Source: Periplaneta americana (lineage: Eukaryota; Arthropoda; Insecta; Blattodea; Blattidae). From it: a stretch of DNA of 64,000 nt. The translations under genes and the position numbers were made by a program. The notes beneath the pieces are model-generated. The model saw only the letters and a program-made list of their open reading frames with translations, was not told where the DNA came from and did not search any database. Positions 20,717 to 31,789 of the stretch are shown piece after piece. How positions within the stretch are numbered: position 1 is the stretch's first letter; the number at the start of each line of letters is the position of its first letter. The stretch covers positions 97,304,001-97,368,000 of the forward strand of contig NC_091117.1 in the NCBI RefSeq assembly GCF_040183065.1, read 5' to 3'.

Positions 20717-21637
20717 CGAGGGTGCTTCAAAAAGTAAGGTAATAAGAGCTCTCTAAGAACAAACCATGAAATTAACGAAATCCTTGAGAATGAGGACATA
20801 GTACGTTTTGCTAAAGCACAGCGCCTTAGATGGATTGGGCATTTAGGGAGAATGGCTGAAGATCGAATGCCTAAGTGCATTTATAAGTCGAGCATGACGA
20901 GAAGGCGACTAAAAGGTAGACCACGTAACCGTTGGAAGTCGAAACAGACTTGAGAATTCTGAACGTTAGAGGATGGAGGAACACTGCATTAGACCGAGGG
21001 AAATGGAGGAGCGTTGTGAAGCAGGCTAAAGCTCACCCAGAGCTGTAATGCCAGAAGAAGAAGAAGAAGAATAAGAGCTCTCATGGACAAATATTATTTC
21101 ACAGACAAATATATTGATATACGCATTACTTTTCAACATAGTCACCGTGTTGTCCAAACATTTATTCCAATGGTAGGCCAGGGCATTGATGCCGGCATAG
21201 AAGAAATCTGCGTGAAGTCCCTGAAGCCAAGTCATGATATCTTGCTGAATGACTGTATCAGTGTTGAATCACCACCCAGGTTCTTCTTTAATGGTCTGAA
21301 GAGATGGAAGTCACTCGGTGTCAGATCAGGGCTATAGGATAATCCAGTACCTTCCATCAGAAGCACCATTTCGTACCTTACATCTCAACAAGTTGACGAA
21401 TTTCTACTGGTGAGGTGCCCTTCAGATGCAAAAACCAGATTACACTACGCACTTCCACATTTGACCATGTTTCTGTGCACACAACAATCTTACAACTGAT
21501 ATTGGAAGGTCTGATGCAATGTATGCGCCACCTGATGGTCAAAGTCTGCTGCTGCGGACCCGGTGGAAAATTCGAACAAGAGGGGAAATATGTTACCCAT
21601 GAGAGCCCTTGTTATCGTACTTTTTTAATCACCCTAG
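20717..21637 (-). mobile_element. degenerate mariner-type element with matched terminal repeats
   Basis: The ends are inverted repeats of about 37 bp (left CGAGGGTGCTTCAAAAAGT; right, read inward, CTAGGGTGATTAAAAAAGT), each next to TA. On the minus strand about 21090-21345 reads, across frameshifts, as the C-terminal part of a mariner transposase (YSPDLTPSDFHLFRPLKKN and a C-terminal WTTR). The N-terminal half is missing or unrecognisable. A short LINE tail is inserted close to the left end (20754-21069). Confidence 0.75.
20754..21069 (+). mobile_element. 316 bp LINE 3' end with 13 bp target duplication
   Basis: Flanked by AATAAGAGCTCTC at 20741-20753 and 21070-21082. Its translation is the C-terminal tail of an RTE/Jockey-type ORF (RLRWIGHLGRMAEDRMPK, then RRRLKGRPRNRWKSK), and it ends in a GAA repeat tail. 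Severely 5'-truncated, inserted into the mariner relic. Confidence 0.9.
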
Positions 21638-21749
21638 TATACAATTTATTCATCTTTGCAGTCATTCTTTTATTTGTTCTGATTGCCTGGCTAGGGACCT
21701 TGCAGAGTGAAAGGTAATTGTGGAGTGCTGGTGGTATGATGATTGATGA

Positions 21750-21751
21750 TG

Positions 21752-21787
<36 letters not shown>

Positions 21788-21810
21788 GTTGTTGTTATTA
21801 TTATTATTAC

Positions 21811-21855
<45 letters not shown>
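21750..21855. repeat. (ATT)n microsatellite
   Basis: About 100 bp of ATT units with GTT interruptions. Confidence 0.97.
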
Positions 21856-21942
21856 GGTAAACCATTTGATTGAACCTTCTTTAACAACTATGTTGTCTTG
21901 TGCAGGTGAGCTCAATATTAATTTTACAATACAAGAAGTATA

Positions 21943-22976
21943 CGTGGTGTGTCTAAAATGTTCGGTGAATGGTGTCATATCTGAACGGCAACTTGGCGCA
22001 TGTGCTTGCACATGCGCATGGTTCTTCAGAGACTTGGGGAGAATCGATACACAGCATGCAATGCATGTGGCTGGCAGTGTAAACAGACTGCGACCAATTG
22101 AACGTAGTCAGTGTGAGAGGAAGTGTCACAGCGCAATGGAGCAACGTGTAAACATCAAGTTCTGCTACAAATTGGGGAAGACTGCAACGGAGACACATGG
22201 AATGTTGGTGCAGGTGTACGGGAGGGAAGCCGTGAGCAGAAAATGTGTTTACGAATGGTTTAAACGCTTCCGTGAAGGGAAGGAAACAATTGAGGATGAG
22301 CCACGTTCAGGTCGGCCATCGACAAGCAGAACCCCAGAAATGATCGAGAAAGTGCGACAAATGCTGGCACAAGATCGGCGACTGACTCTAAGATTGAGTG
22401 TGGAGGAATTGGACATTAGCAAGGACACGGTGCACACCATCGTCCACGATGATTTGGGTAAGCGGAAGATCTGCTTCCAATTTGTGCCGCACAAGCTCAC
22501 AGACGAGCAGAAAGTAGAACGGATGGAAACTTCTGGTGATTTCATTTCCATGTGTGACCAGGATCCATTGCTTCTGAAAACCATCATCACGGGAGATGAG
22601 ACCTGGTGCTACCAGTTCGATCCGGAATCAAAACGGCAATCGATGTCATGGTGTTCACCGACTTCCCCGCGACCAAAAAAAAAAAAAAGCCATCTGCAAA
22701 AATCCAAGGTGAAAACACTGTTGATCGCCTTCTTCGACAACAACGGCATCATCCACAAGGAATTTGTTCCTGCAGGTCAAACCATTAATGCTGCAATTTA
22801 CCAGTCCGTTTTGAACCGATTGCTACAGCGTATCCGGCCAGAGTTGCACAGGACTGGAAAATGGGTGCTGCTCCATAACGATGACTATGCACACTGTGCG
22901 ATCCGTGTGCGCCAATTCTTGGCTCAGAAGATGGTAACTGTTCTTGAACATCCTCCGTACTCCCCTGACCTGGCCG
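21943..22976 (+). mobile_element. mariner element, plus-strand copy, 3'-truncated
   Basis: Begins with the terminal repeat CGTGGTGTGTCTAAAATGTT after a TA (21941-21942), then the transposase gene. At 22976 it ends abruptly against minus-strand mariner sequence and has no 3' terminal repeat. Together with the minus-strand copy (to 24691) it forms an inverted repeat with arms of about 1 kb. Confidence 0.9.
22136..22976 (+). pseudogene. mariner transposase, uninterrupted but C-terminally truncated
   Basis: The frame is open from ATG 22136 (MEQRVNIKFCYKLGKTATET). It contains the helix-turn-helix, VYEWFKRFREGKETIEDEPR with the linker motif, GRPSTSRTPE, the first catalytic Asp (TGDETWCYQFDP) and the region of the second (VLLHNDDYAHCA, where the minus copy reads LLHDNAPAHCA). 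It reaches PYSPDLA and then runs into foreign antisense sequence (open to 23062), so the third catalytic Asp (in APGDFFL of the other copy) and the last 65 or so residues are lost. An A run at 22676-22686 lies in KKKK. The long open frame suggests a young copy, but the product would be catalytically dead. Confidence 0.9.
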
Positions 22977-23397
22977 CCTTCAAGCGGGGAAACAGGAATA
23001 AGTCCGCAGGAGCCAGATCAGGGGCGTATGGAAGGTCTTCAAGAACAGTTACCATCTTCTGAGCCAGGAATTGGAAACGTTCGGTGACTGCTATCAGGAA
23101 ACAAACAAAACAAAGATACAAACAAATTTTCTTTATTGCCCTTCAAAATAGTCGCCACCCGCTACAAAACACTTTTGACAACGTTCGTACAGCTTCTGGA
23201 AACTATCAGCAAAGGCCTCCTGTGGAATCGATCGCAGAACGGCTGTCACACGATATTTGATGGAATTCACGTCCACAAAACGTTCACCTTTCATAGCCGC
23301 CTTCAAGCGGGGAAACAGGAAGAAGTCCGCAGGAGCCAGATCAGGGGAGTACGGATTGTGTTCAAGAACAGTTACCATTTTCTGAGCCAGGAATGGA
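22977..23397 (-). mobile_element. tandem 3'-end fragments of the mariner element
   Basis: Two minus-strand pieces of the mariner 3' end lie head to tail: 22977-23076 (very short) and 23077-23397. The word CAAACAAAACAAAGATACAA recurs with a period of 322 bp (23102 and 23424). Each piece is joined to the next at a truncated terminal repeat (GTTCGGTGA). The second encodes FLAQKMVTVLEHNPYSPDLA through APADFFLFPRLKAAMKGERF to GGDYFEGQ. This looks like unequal exchange or aberrant transposition, not independent insertions. Confidence 0.82.
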
Positions 23398-24691
23398 AAA
23401 GTTCGGTGAATTCTATCAGAAAACAAACAAAACAAAGATACAAACAAATTTTCTTTATTGCCCTTCAAAATAGTCGCCACCCGCTACAACACACTTTTGA
23501 CAACGTTCGTACAGCTTCTGGAAACTATCAGCAAAGGCCTCCTGTGGAATCGATCGCAGAACGGCCGTCACACGATCTTTGATGGCATTCACGTCCGCAA
23601 AACGTTCACCTTTCATGGCAGCCTTCAAGCGGGGAACCAGGAAGAAGTCCCCAGGAGCCAGATCAGGGGAGTACGGAGGGTGTTCAAGAACAGTTACCAT
23701 CTTCTGAGCCAGGAATTGGCGCACACGGATCGCACAGTGTGCAGGGGCATTGTCATGGAGCAGCATCCATTTTCCAGTCCTGTGCAACTCTGGCCGAAAC
23801 CGCCAGATACGCTGTAGCAATCGGTTCAAAACGGACTGGTAAATTGCAGCATTAATGGTTTGACCTGCAGGAACAAATTCCTTGTGGATGATGCCGTTGT
23901 TGTCGAAGAAGGCGATCAACAGTGTTTTCACCTTGGATTTTTGCAGATGGCTTTTTTTTTTTTTGGTCGCGGGGAAGTCGGTGAACACCATGACATCGAT
24001 TGCCGTTTTGATTCCGGATCGAACTGGTAGCACCAGGTCTCATCTCCCATGACGATGGTTTTCAGAAGCAATGGATCCTGGTCACACATGGAAATGTACC
24101 AGAAGTTTCCATCCGTTTTGCTTTCTGCTCGTCTGTGAGCTTGTGCGGCACAAATCGGAAGCAGATCTTCCGCTTACCCAAATCATCGCAGACGATGGTG
24201 TGCACCGTGTCCTTGCTAATGTCCACTTCCTCCGCACTCAATCTTAGAGTCAGTCGCCGTTCTTGTGCCAGTATTTGTCGCACTTTCTCGATCATTTCTG
24301 GGGTTCTGCTTGTCGATGGCCGACCTGAACGTGGCTCATCCTCAATTGTTTCCTTCCCTTCACGGAAGCGTTAAAACATTCGTAAACACATTTTCTGCTC
24401 ACGGCTTCCCTCCCATACACCTGCACCAACATTCCATGTGTCTCCGTTGCAGTCTTCCCCAATTTGTAGCAGAACTTGATGTTTACACGTTGCTCCATTG
24501 CGCTGTGACACTTCCTCTCACACTGACTACGTTAAACTTGCCGCAGTCTGTTTACTCTGCCAGTCACATGCATTGCATGCTGTGTATCGATTCTCTCCAA
24601 GTCTCTGAAGAACTATGCACATGAGCAAGCACATGCGCCAAGTTGCTGTTCAGATATGACATCATTCACCGAACTTTTTAGACACACCACG
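23398..24691 (-). mobile_element. mariner element, minus-strand near full-length copy
   Basis: About 1.29 kb, the usual mariner length. The right end is the 5' terminal repeat (CGTGGTGTGTCTAAAAAGTT on the minus strand) next to TA at 24692-24693. The left end retains only AAAGTTCGGTGAA of its terminal repeat, fused to the neighbouring fragment. Confidence 0.9.
23455..24498 (-). pseudogene. mariner transposase, frameshifted
   Basis: Minus strand, in three frames: N-terminal 24292-24498 (MEQRVNIKFCYKLGKTATET), middle 24062-24295 (LSAEEVDISKDTVHTIVCDD), C-terminal 23455-24033 (VKTLLIAFFDNNGIIHKEF, LLHDNAPAHCA, EHPPYSPDLAPGDFFLVPRL, ending GGDYFEGQ). The second Asp and third Asp (APGDFF) are 34 residues apart, the mariner DD34D spacing. 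Frameshifts near 24300, and between 24030 and 24065 across the GDETW motif, break the gene. The plus copy has the N-terminal two thirds open and this one the C-terminal third, but neither is complete. Confidence 0.92.
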
Positions 24692-24693
24692 TA

Positions 24694-25049
24694 CTTGTTT
24701 TTTTTTAAGATGGGACATGACAGGAGTGTTGCGATCGGAAAAACAACTGAATGTCACATAGCGTGGTAGGCCTGTTGCTATGGTAACAACGGTTGAGTTG
24801 CCAAACTTACCGTTTGCACGTTGTGAGTGCTTAATAGCTCTCTTGGCGACATTTATTGTGCACACAGTGTTAGCATTGGTACGTTTCGTGTTTGATTCTC
24901 TGTCGATTTTTGTATTGTTTTCTTACCTTTGCGTCAAATGTCAATGAATGTTTTAACTTCAGCCATCTTAACGTAAATTGCTAGCTTCCATCAGCTGGCA
25001 GCATGGTAGTCCATATTGGCAACATAGCACTGTAGTTCCAAGCTCGGCC
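24694..25049. other. unassigned flank
   Basis: No gene or repeat boundary recognised between the mariner terminus and the next microsatellite. Confidence 0.5.
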
Positions 25050-25051
25050 GC

Positions 25052-25143
<92 letters not shown>
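25050..25143. repeat. (TTA)n microsatellite, about 31 units
   Basis: Uninterrupted trinucleotide repeat of 93 bp. Confidence 0.97.
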
Positions 25144-26479
25144 TCCTTCCTGATGCCCATGATTAATACCTGTATTATTTTTCCTGGGACAATTCGCAAA
25201 CTGGCCGGGACACTGGGACAGGTCTTTGAAACCAATACATATGGTCAGCCTACCTCTGAGTGTGTTCTTATGTAATTAAAAACAACCAATTTTAATTTTA
25301 TGTTGTGTAAAGGAAGATATGATTGCCAACAAGTGTTTTGTACAGAGCAGGTAAGTATAATTACACTGTTTAGTTACTGTACCTAGTTCTTTTATTAAAT
25401 TCATTCTTACCCAAATGTTGTGTTTTTCTGGAGCACAAAAGGGTGTGGCTCAAGTTTCCTGCAAGTACTGTATATATTTACTTTTCAGTTTTCATTCCAT
25501 AATCTTACAGCAGCTGTTTTTTTTAAATACCATTACTTATCTATTCAAATAAAATCTCCTTTGTATACAGCTGTGTTTTCCAACACACGAGAAGTTTTAG
25601 AGGGAAGCTTAGCTTAACTTGAATGTTTGCATGAACGAAAACAGAAAAAGTGGAATGGAGGATATTCTCTTAAGCCTTACACCATTTATTCTAAACTTCC
25701 AGTAGAAAAATAATAGCGCAAATCACAAAGGTCGTAAGTGCACAGAACAATATTTTTCAGGGGAGAGATAAAAACTATTTTCCCCATTCAAAACATGTAG
25801 GGCCTAATACTATTATTAATTTCTGTGATTGCATACATTAATTACGTCCACTTTTAATTTCAACCACTGCTTACGTAATATACAAGATGTTTAAAAATTG
25901 TAAAAATTAAGTGGAGTGGTAGGGTAGGACATTTGGAGACATTTGAGATAGAGAATACATGTCTGCTGAAGCCTTCTTCCAGAGCTACGTCATTGGAAAA
26001 AATCCTGCATGTAGGCAAGTTGCTGAGTCTGTTCAGCAAACAAGCAAGCAATCGTAGGCGAGAATTTGGTACATTTGTGTTTTTGTAATAGGCTATAGCA
26101 CACAGTGTGTAGTGGCGGTTCCTGCACTAATTTGGTGTGCACTATAACTTTCAAAATTTATTATAGTAGCCTACATACCATGATACTAGATTGACATGCA
26201 TCTACAGCACACAGATTTTATAGATACACAACACGTACATGTGCATCACGCAAATTTTATGAGGAAATTATAATTAAAGTAAAAGATAAACTGCCATTAC
26301 TTATTTGCAATATTTATCTTGTAAAGTTGAGTGAAATTTGTCTTAATCACAGAACTGTAACTATAACGTATAGACAGATTGAAATAGTTTTTTTTACATT
26401 AGTCTACAACAAATATACGGTAACTAATCCCTACACTTATGGTTCTAAATTTATCACTATATGCACTATTTACATAAAC
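25144..26479. other. unassigned AT-rich stretch
   Basis: No gene supported. A GGCCGGGACACTGGGACAGG word near 25202 resembles GGGACAG motifs near 58070 and 59118. Around 26112 GTAGTGGCGGTTCCTGC resembles a hAT terminus but lacks a partner end. Confidence 0.4.
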
Positions 26480-26830
26480 ACGCTTAAAATAAAATAATAT
26501 TACTGTGATGTACCGAAGTACATATGATAGGCGTAAGTAATCACTTCGTGATTCAAAGCTGTGCCATGTTCTGTCGGACTCCAGCCACTTTGTCACTCGT
26601 AATGAGTGCACATCTGTACATAGGTTGGACATTGTACCACTGTCACATATTCTGTGTCACAGTACATGAGGGTAGGCTACCAAAGGGGAACAGAGAGGTG
26701 AAAGAAGGGTTCAGTCTGGTATTGGAATTTGAATCCAGTGTGGCTTAGTGGATAAAGTGGCAGCACGTAGAGCTGAAAATCCTGGTTCGTGTCCTGGTGC
26801 CAGAGAGAATTTTTCTCCATTCTATCCATT
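26480..26830 (+). repeat. dispersed copy of the tRNA-like repeat unit
   Basis: Same order as the array at 17.5-18.6 kb: GTACCGAAGTAC palindrome, AATCACTTCGTGATT palindrome, CACTCGTAATGAGTGCAC, then a tRNA-like part at 26734-26804 (GTGGCTTAGTGGATAAAG; loop ACGTAGA again) and AGAGAATTTTTCTCC. Acceptor pairing has decayed here. Single unit, not tandem. Confidence 0.8.
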
Positions 26831-27370
26831 CTTCACTAAAATAAGAAGGTTAAACAATTAGGAACGTTGTGATACTATCGATATAATTAGGTAGCGATAC
26901 TGAGCAACAAGTTAGAAAAGAAAACTTTTTTCTAGCTCGTTGATACCGTGTATATTGGATTCGATATTCTACTGGCATCAGTAGAAAAAATAGTAGTATC
27001 GAAACTAGTGGCAGTGCATTCAATGGGTCAGAGAACCCCCAGGAAAAACAATTTAATTGCCAGAATTTAAATAAATTTATTTATAATTTACACTATCATT
27101 CTTTGTTTCTTGCTCATCTTTAATAAGTTTACTTGTGGCTCTGATGTATTTTTGTCGTATGAAAACGTATGAACTGCAGAGATCAAATACCTACATGCTT
27201 GTAAGCTTCTGAAGTGCAATTTCTTATCTGCTCTTTTTTCAGTGAAGGAAATGAACTAAAGGCACACTAATGAATATCCAAATAATGTAATGCTGGAAAT
27301 ATTCAATTAATGGATCATCAAAAGCAAAAATATATATATTTATATATTACAAGCATCGTCACAGATAATG
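26831..27370. other. unassigned stretch
   Basis: No recognisable features. Confidence 0.5.
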
Positions 27371-27918
27371 AGCCCTATATAGACGAATGGATAAATCTTA
27401 TCCTCAGCTCTCTTCACTGCGCATGGGCTAATCTGTGCATAAAATCGAGTTGTCTGCTCTGAAGCTGTCTGAAAGTCTTTTACAAGGTTAGTGGGCTAGT
27501 TGAGGGGATATCTAACAAGGAATATGTGAAAAGATTTCAATGGTTTAAGATCCTCGGTCTCACGCCACTTAGATATCCCCTCAACTAACCTACTAACCTT
27601 GTCACATAGCATCGTGAATGCACAGTGAAGAGAGCCGAGGGTGAGATTTATCACGTGCAGCTCGCGACAGGATCATCTTGACTGTGAGATTATGCACATG
27701 TGTGGACTTGGTTAATAAAAATCTAAACTAACCAAACCTAATCTTCGTATGTGCAACATGTATACACAGAGCACCAAGAGAACTTCTTGATTTGATCTGG
27801 AATGTGCACGTGAAGATAAATCGGGCAAGGATCACGCTGGCACTGCATGAGAGGTCCACGCATGCACCACAGCCAAACTGTTCCTGTCTCTCCTGATTTA
27901 CCCACTCATCCTATATAG
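27371..27918. repeat. foldback/MITE-like element
   Basis: Two levels of inverted repeat. Inner arms of about 31 bp (27482-27512 and 27571-27602) share GGTTAGTGGGCTAGTTGAGG against CCTCAACTAACCTACTAACC, and pairing continues outward past TCTCTTCACTG (27411-27421) and CAGTGAAGAGA (27630-27640). Outer ends near 27374 and 27915 share CTATATAG-GA-GG-TAAATC in opposite orientation. No coding capacity. Part of the interior (GCTGGCACTGCATGAGAGGTC, about 27836) recurs near 30872, so the family is dispersed. Confidence 0.7.
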
Positions 27919-28662
27919 TGGCATTGCTCTTTAATCAGCGTTGCCAACCCTTGCGTGTGAAAATTCGTAGTTACCTTCAATATTAAATTTTCTAAAAAGA
28001 AAATATTTCCTGAAGGAATAGGTAAAAAAAAATCCTAGACTATGTTTATGTACAGTAGGTCTTTATAATATTTCTATAAAGAATCATGCAGGTATTTAAT
28101 TAATGTAGATTTTTTTTGTAAATGCTTTATAGTTGTAAAAAAATACGCAACTTTGTAATTAATAGCTATTTTAATATTGGTATCCTTAATAGTGCTTTAT
28201 AAAGTGTAAGCATGAAAAGTTTTGTTCATTTAGCTTTATAGTGGCTGAGATATAAAAAAAAAATGAATTTCACTAAATTTTTGCAGGTCAGTGGTGTACC
28301 TCTCCCCCTTAAGAAGCTTTTGAGGTTTGGTCTACCTAAAGAAATCGACTTCTTATACCTATAACAGTATAATCACAGTAAGGATTCATTCCTTTCCCCA
28401 AACGCAAGTTCCAAATTGGAAAATTCTCTTCTGCTTTATCTGTTGCCAACACTAATATGAAAAAGAAACTAAACGTGAGTGGAAAACAGCCAAAGTCCTA
28501 CATTAACAATAGTAATGTAATAAAGTAATGAAACCAGAAGTGTAAAATAGCTAAAGTCCGATATTTAATTACTGTTTCTTAAAAACTAAGGAATACAGAA
28601 AAAAAACATTTAGTTGAAAAACAACGAACATGGCAACATGGTTCCAGTGGTGATACTATATA
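27919..28662. other. unassigned AT-rich stretch
   Basis: Nothing recognised up to the TA preceding the next MITE. Confidence 0.5.
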
Positions 28663-29330
28663 CAGGGTGATTCACGAGGATTTACCGTCATGAAGCTTAT
28701 TTCCGAAGACATTCTGAGCAAAAAATGTTATATAGATATGTGTCCTAATCTCAATATTTTCAGAGTTGCATTAATTTGAAGTTGTTTGAAAAATACCATT
28801 ATTCTTTAGTTTTAAGGGTAAAAGAATATTACAAATAGAGAATGAACTATTCAGGAGTATTATTTCTTTAATTAGCAAATATTCTGAAGCTCAAATTGTG
28901 TCGTTAATTCATAGTTGCTTCGTACAGAGTTTTTTTCTTTCCCTTTTTAACTGCAAAATTACATTTTTCTTACCAGTACGCATTTATTATACAATTGTTA
29001 CAAATCACGCCACTCTTGTAAATTCTTCAAGACTGTACATTAGGATACATAATTGAACTGTAAAGAATGAAGTTCCTAAAGCCATAACACATTTTTAGCT
29101 TCAGAACATTAGCCAATTAAAGAAATGATACTTCTGAATCGATAATGATCTATCTGTAATATTCTTTTACCCTTAAAACTAAAGAAAAAAGGTATTTTAC
29201 TAACAACTTCAAATTAGTGTAACTCTGAAAATATTGAGATTAGGACACATATTTATATGACATTTTTTGCTCAGGATGTCTTCGGAAATAAACTCCGTAA
29301 GTGATGGTAAATCCTCGTGACTCACTCTGT
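28663..29330. mobile_element. MITE with very long terminal inverted repeats
   Basis: Left end CAGGGTGATTCACGAGGATT, right end (read inward) CAGAGTGAGTCACGAGGATT, each beside TA. Similarity between arms extends about 270 bp inward (TCTGAAAATATTGAGATTAG on one side, CTAATCTCAATATTTTCAGA on the other; shared TTTTACCCTTAAAACTAAAG), leaving a core near 28930-29040. TA-flanked CAGGGTG termini fit a Tc1/mariner-type non-autonomous element. No protein coding. Confidence 0.88.
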
Positions 29331-29595
29331 ATATCATCTTTGGTTCCAGCATGCAAGCTGACACAAAAATATCAAGCAACATAATCTTGAAATTCAGCAT
29401 GAGAGTTAAAACGGTTTCAGAATAAGAAGGCATATTGGCCTAAGCCAATAGAGTGTTAGCAGCAGTACGACGTTGTCACATGGTGCATGAGACATAGAAG
29501 ACAGAGACAACAGATACACTGAACAAGGATCATAATGTCAATTACTGCAGCGATTGGCTAGATCGAGTGACTTGATTCTTCAGTGTGTTGTTTAA
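29331..29595. other. spacer between MITEs
   Basis: No features recognised. Confidence 0.5.
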
Positions 29596-29603
29596 CACTT
29601 GAG

Positions 29604-30032
29604 CAGGGTGCAAATTAACAGTTGGAGGATAGGGGGGATTTCTCCTCTGTTGGAAAGTTATCTCCCGCTCATAAATTCATATTAACATCCCTGACAGGGA
29701 TAACTCTATCCCCCCTCACAAAATATAATTGTTTTAATACGAGTATACTTTATTAAGTATAAAGTAAGCACAGAAAATAAACAGTTTGAGGGTAATAATA
29801 TTGATGTATTATCAACACCGGCAAGCTGACGACAATCAATAACTTAGGAATTACACATCTTATCTTAAGCCTGCTCATGGATGTAATTATTATTTTGATC
29901 AAGATACAAGATAAGCAACTCAATGCGACCAAGCATTGAGCTGTATCGAATGAGGACAATATATTTTATGTATGGTATTCTCTATCTAGAATTCTATCCC
30001 CCTCCCCATCAGAAATCTTAATTCGCACCCTG
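29604..30032. mobile_element. hAT-type MITE, 429 bp
   Basis: Ends CAGGGTGCAAATTAA and (read inward on the minus strand) CAGGGTGCGAATTAA, one mismatch. Flanking 8 bp CACTTGAG (29596-29603) and TGCTTGAG (30033-30040) fit a hAT target duplication with two mismatches. No transposase. Confidence 0.78.
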
Positions 30033-30040
30033 TGCTTGAG

Positions 30041-30481
30041 TACTATGGACAGTTATTGTCACGTAACTACTATGGATCTCTGTTTATTTTATATACGGTA
30101 TTTATAAAATAAGAATTTATTATGTACATCATCTCCAGCATACTGACCAATATTGACACATGACTAGAGAATAATATAATATGTAATTTAAGTCGTCTGG
30201 AATATTTAAATAGTCTGAAATAGTTACAAACAATAGAAATAACAAAAAAAAATGCAGGAATGACTTGCTCTTTTTCCCAACGTTTTCATTTTTAAACTTA
30301 TTAAACCATTATCATGATTTTTTTTCCCTTCGCTGTTATTTATACTTGCTTTAACATCTTTGGTCATATCGAGAGTTAATCTTTGGTTGAAATCCGAAGG
30401 CCTGTGTACTATTGTTGAGACTGGTTCTATTATTGTGAACTAGATGGCGACTGTGTATATTTTACTGATTTGTTATGAATA
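30041..30481. other. unassigned stretch
   Basis: AT-rich; no feature recognised. Confidence 0.5.
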
Positions 30482-30665
30482 TGATTTCGATGATGAATGA
30501 GGCCGGTGATTTTCAGGGATGTTGTGGCCCGAATTTCCTGCATTTGCCTTATGGTTGAGGAAAACCCTGAAAAACCTCAACCAGGAAATTCAACCCGACC
30601 GGGAATCGAACCCAGGCCCTCTGCGTAAGAGACCAGGATGCTGACCCCTACACCACAGAGGTGGT
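30482..30665 (-). repeat. tRNA-derived SINE, S2-type body with a different head
   Basis: On the minus strand: A-box (GTGGTGTAGGGGTCAGC), B-box (GGTTCGATTCCCGG), then the shared body TTCCTGGTTGAGGTTTTTC...CCTCAACC. The head differs from the S2 copies at 38.3, 47.7 and 55.5 kb although the body is the same type. Confidence 0.82.
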
Positions 30666-31789
30666 CAATCATGATTTTATATTGCCCAAATAATAAGAAT
30701 TCAGAATATAATGCTAATATTTACTGCATTGCAACATGTCAATGAAATATTTTGTTCGATTTTCTGGAATGCCTAAAACTACACTTATGATCCCCAATAA
30801 TTTCATCTACATAAAGAGTTAATCTTCTCAAAAGAATATTGGACACGTACATAAATCCAGCTAAGGATAGTGCTGGCAGTGCATGAGATGTCTGTGCATG
30901 CGTAATTAATCATCTCACAGCCTCGATCATCCTCTCATCCATTTTCAGCTTAAAATGTCCACCATCACCAAACAAAACAATTTTCAGTTTATTCAAGGCC
31001 ACCTAGAATAATCAGCTGCTCGCCACATGCTGTTGTTGAACGAAATACGCACAAGGTACCCACTGGCGATGGGTAGCTTTTAATTGCTGCATGCGCACTC
31101 ATTTTTAATGGAAAAAGCAAGCACAATTGAATGCATTTCATTCACTCTTGCATGCTTTGCTTGAATGCGTAAAAGTTGAAAGAAAAGTTGAATCCTATAG
31201 ATGCACCTTTAGTAGACAAAAATTCCGCATGCATCTTAATTGAACATTCGTTTTCTACTTTATTCTTTCAATATTCTCCCAGATTTCATGCGTATGCGCA
31301 TGGAAAATTGATGCACCTTATTATGCGAAATTTACTTTGTTCATGACAGAGGAAGAATGTCTTAAATTAATAATAAAAAAATGTTGAATACTACATTGCA
31401 CTATATGACATGTGAAAATTCTCGCCTGAAAAACTGTATGCGAGAAAATTTACTCAAAATGCCCAGACTTGTACAGCAATCTTGAATGTATTACTACTTA
31501 TTTCTCCAATGGAAAGAGAAGACACAGTATATTTGTAAGGGTGGAGATACGAATGTGGAGATAATACAATAGGCATATCTGTTCATACATAATTCAGTAC
31601 TGATATTGAAACTGTAGATTACTTTCCTTCCCTTTGTTAAATAAGTTTATCTAATTTATTTTAATCCTCTAGCTTATACTAACTAGAGGTCCAGGGTTCT
31701 GTATTCTGGTTAGGAATCTGGAGGTAGGTAGGTTGACAACACATGATAAAGTGTGGAAATTGCTTTCTATTAGAGAAAATTTAATAAGA
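30666..31789. other. unassigned stretch rich in TGCATGCG-like words
   Basis: No gene. Words built on GCATGCG/TGCATGC recur at about 30898, 31089, 31150, 31225 and 31287. 30850-30950 shares sequence with the foldback element at 27.8 kb. Confidence 0.4.

Noticed and set aside
21743-21860. Long reading frames made of Ile, Asn or Tyr over trinucleotide repeats (also near 7010, 25050, 62620)
   Set aside because: They are translations of microsatellites, open in several frames on both strands.
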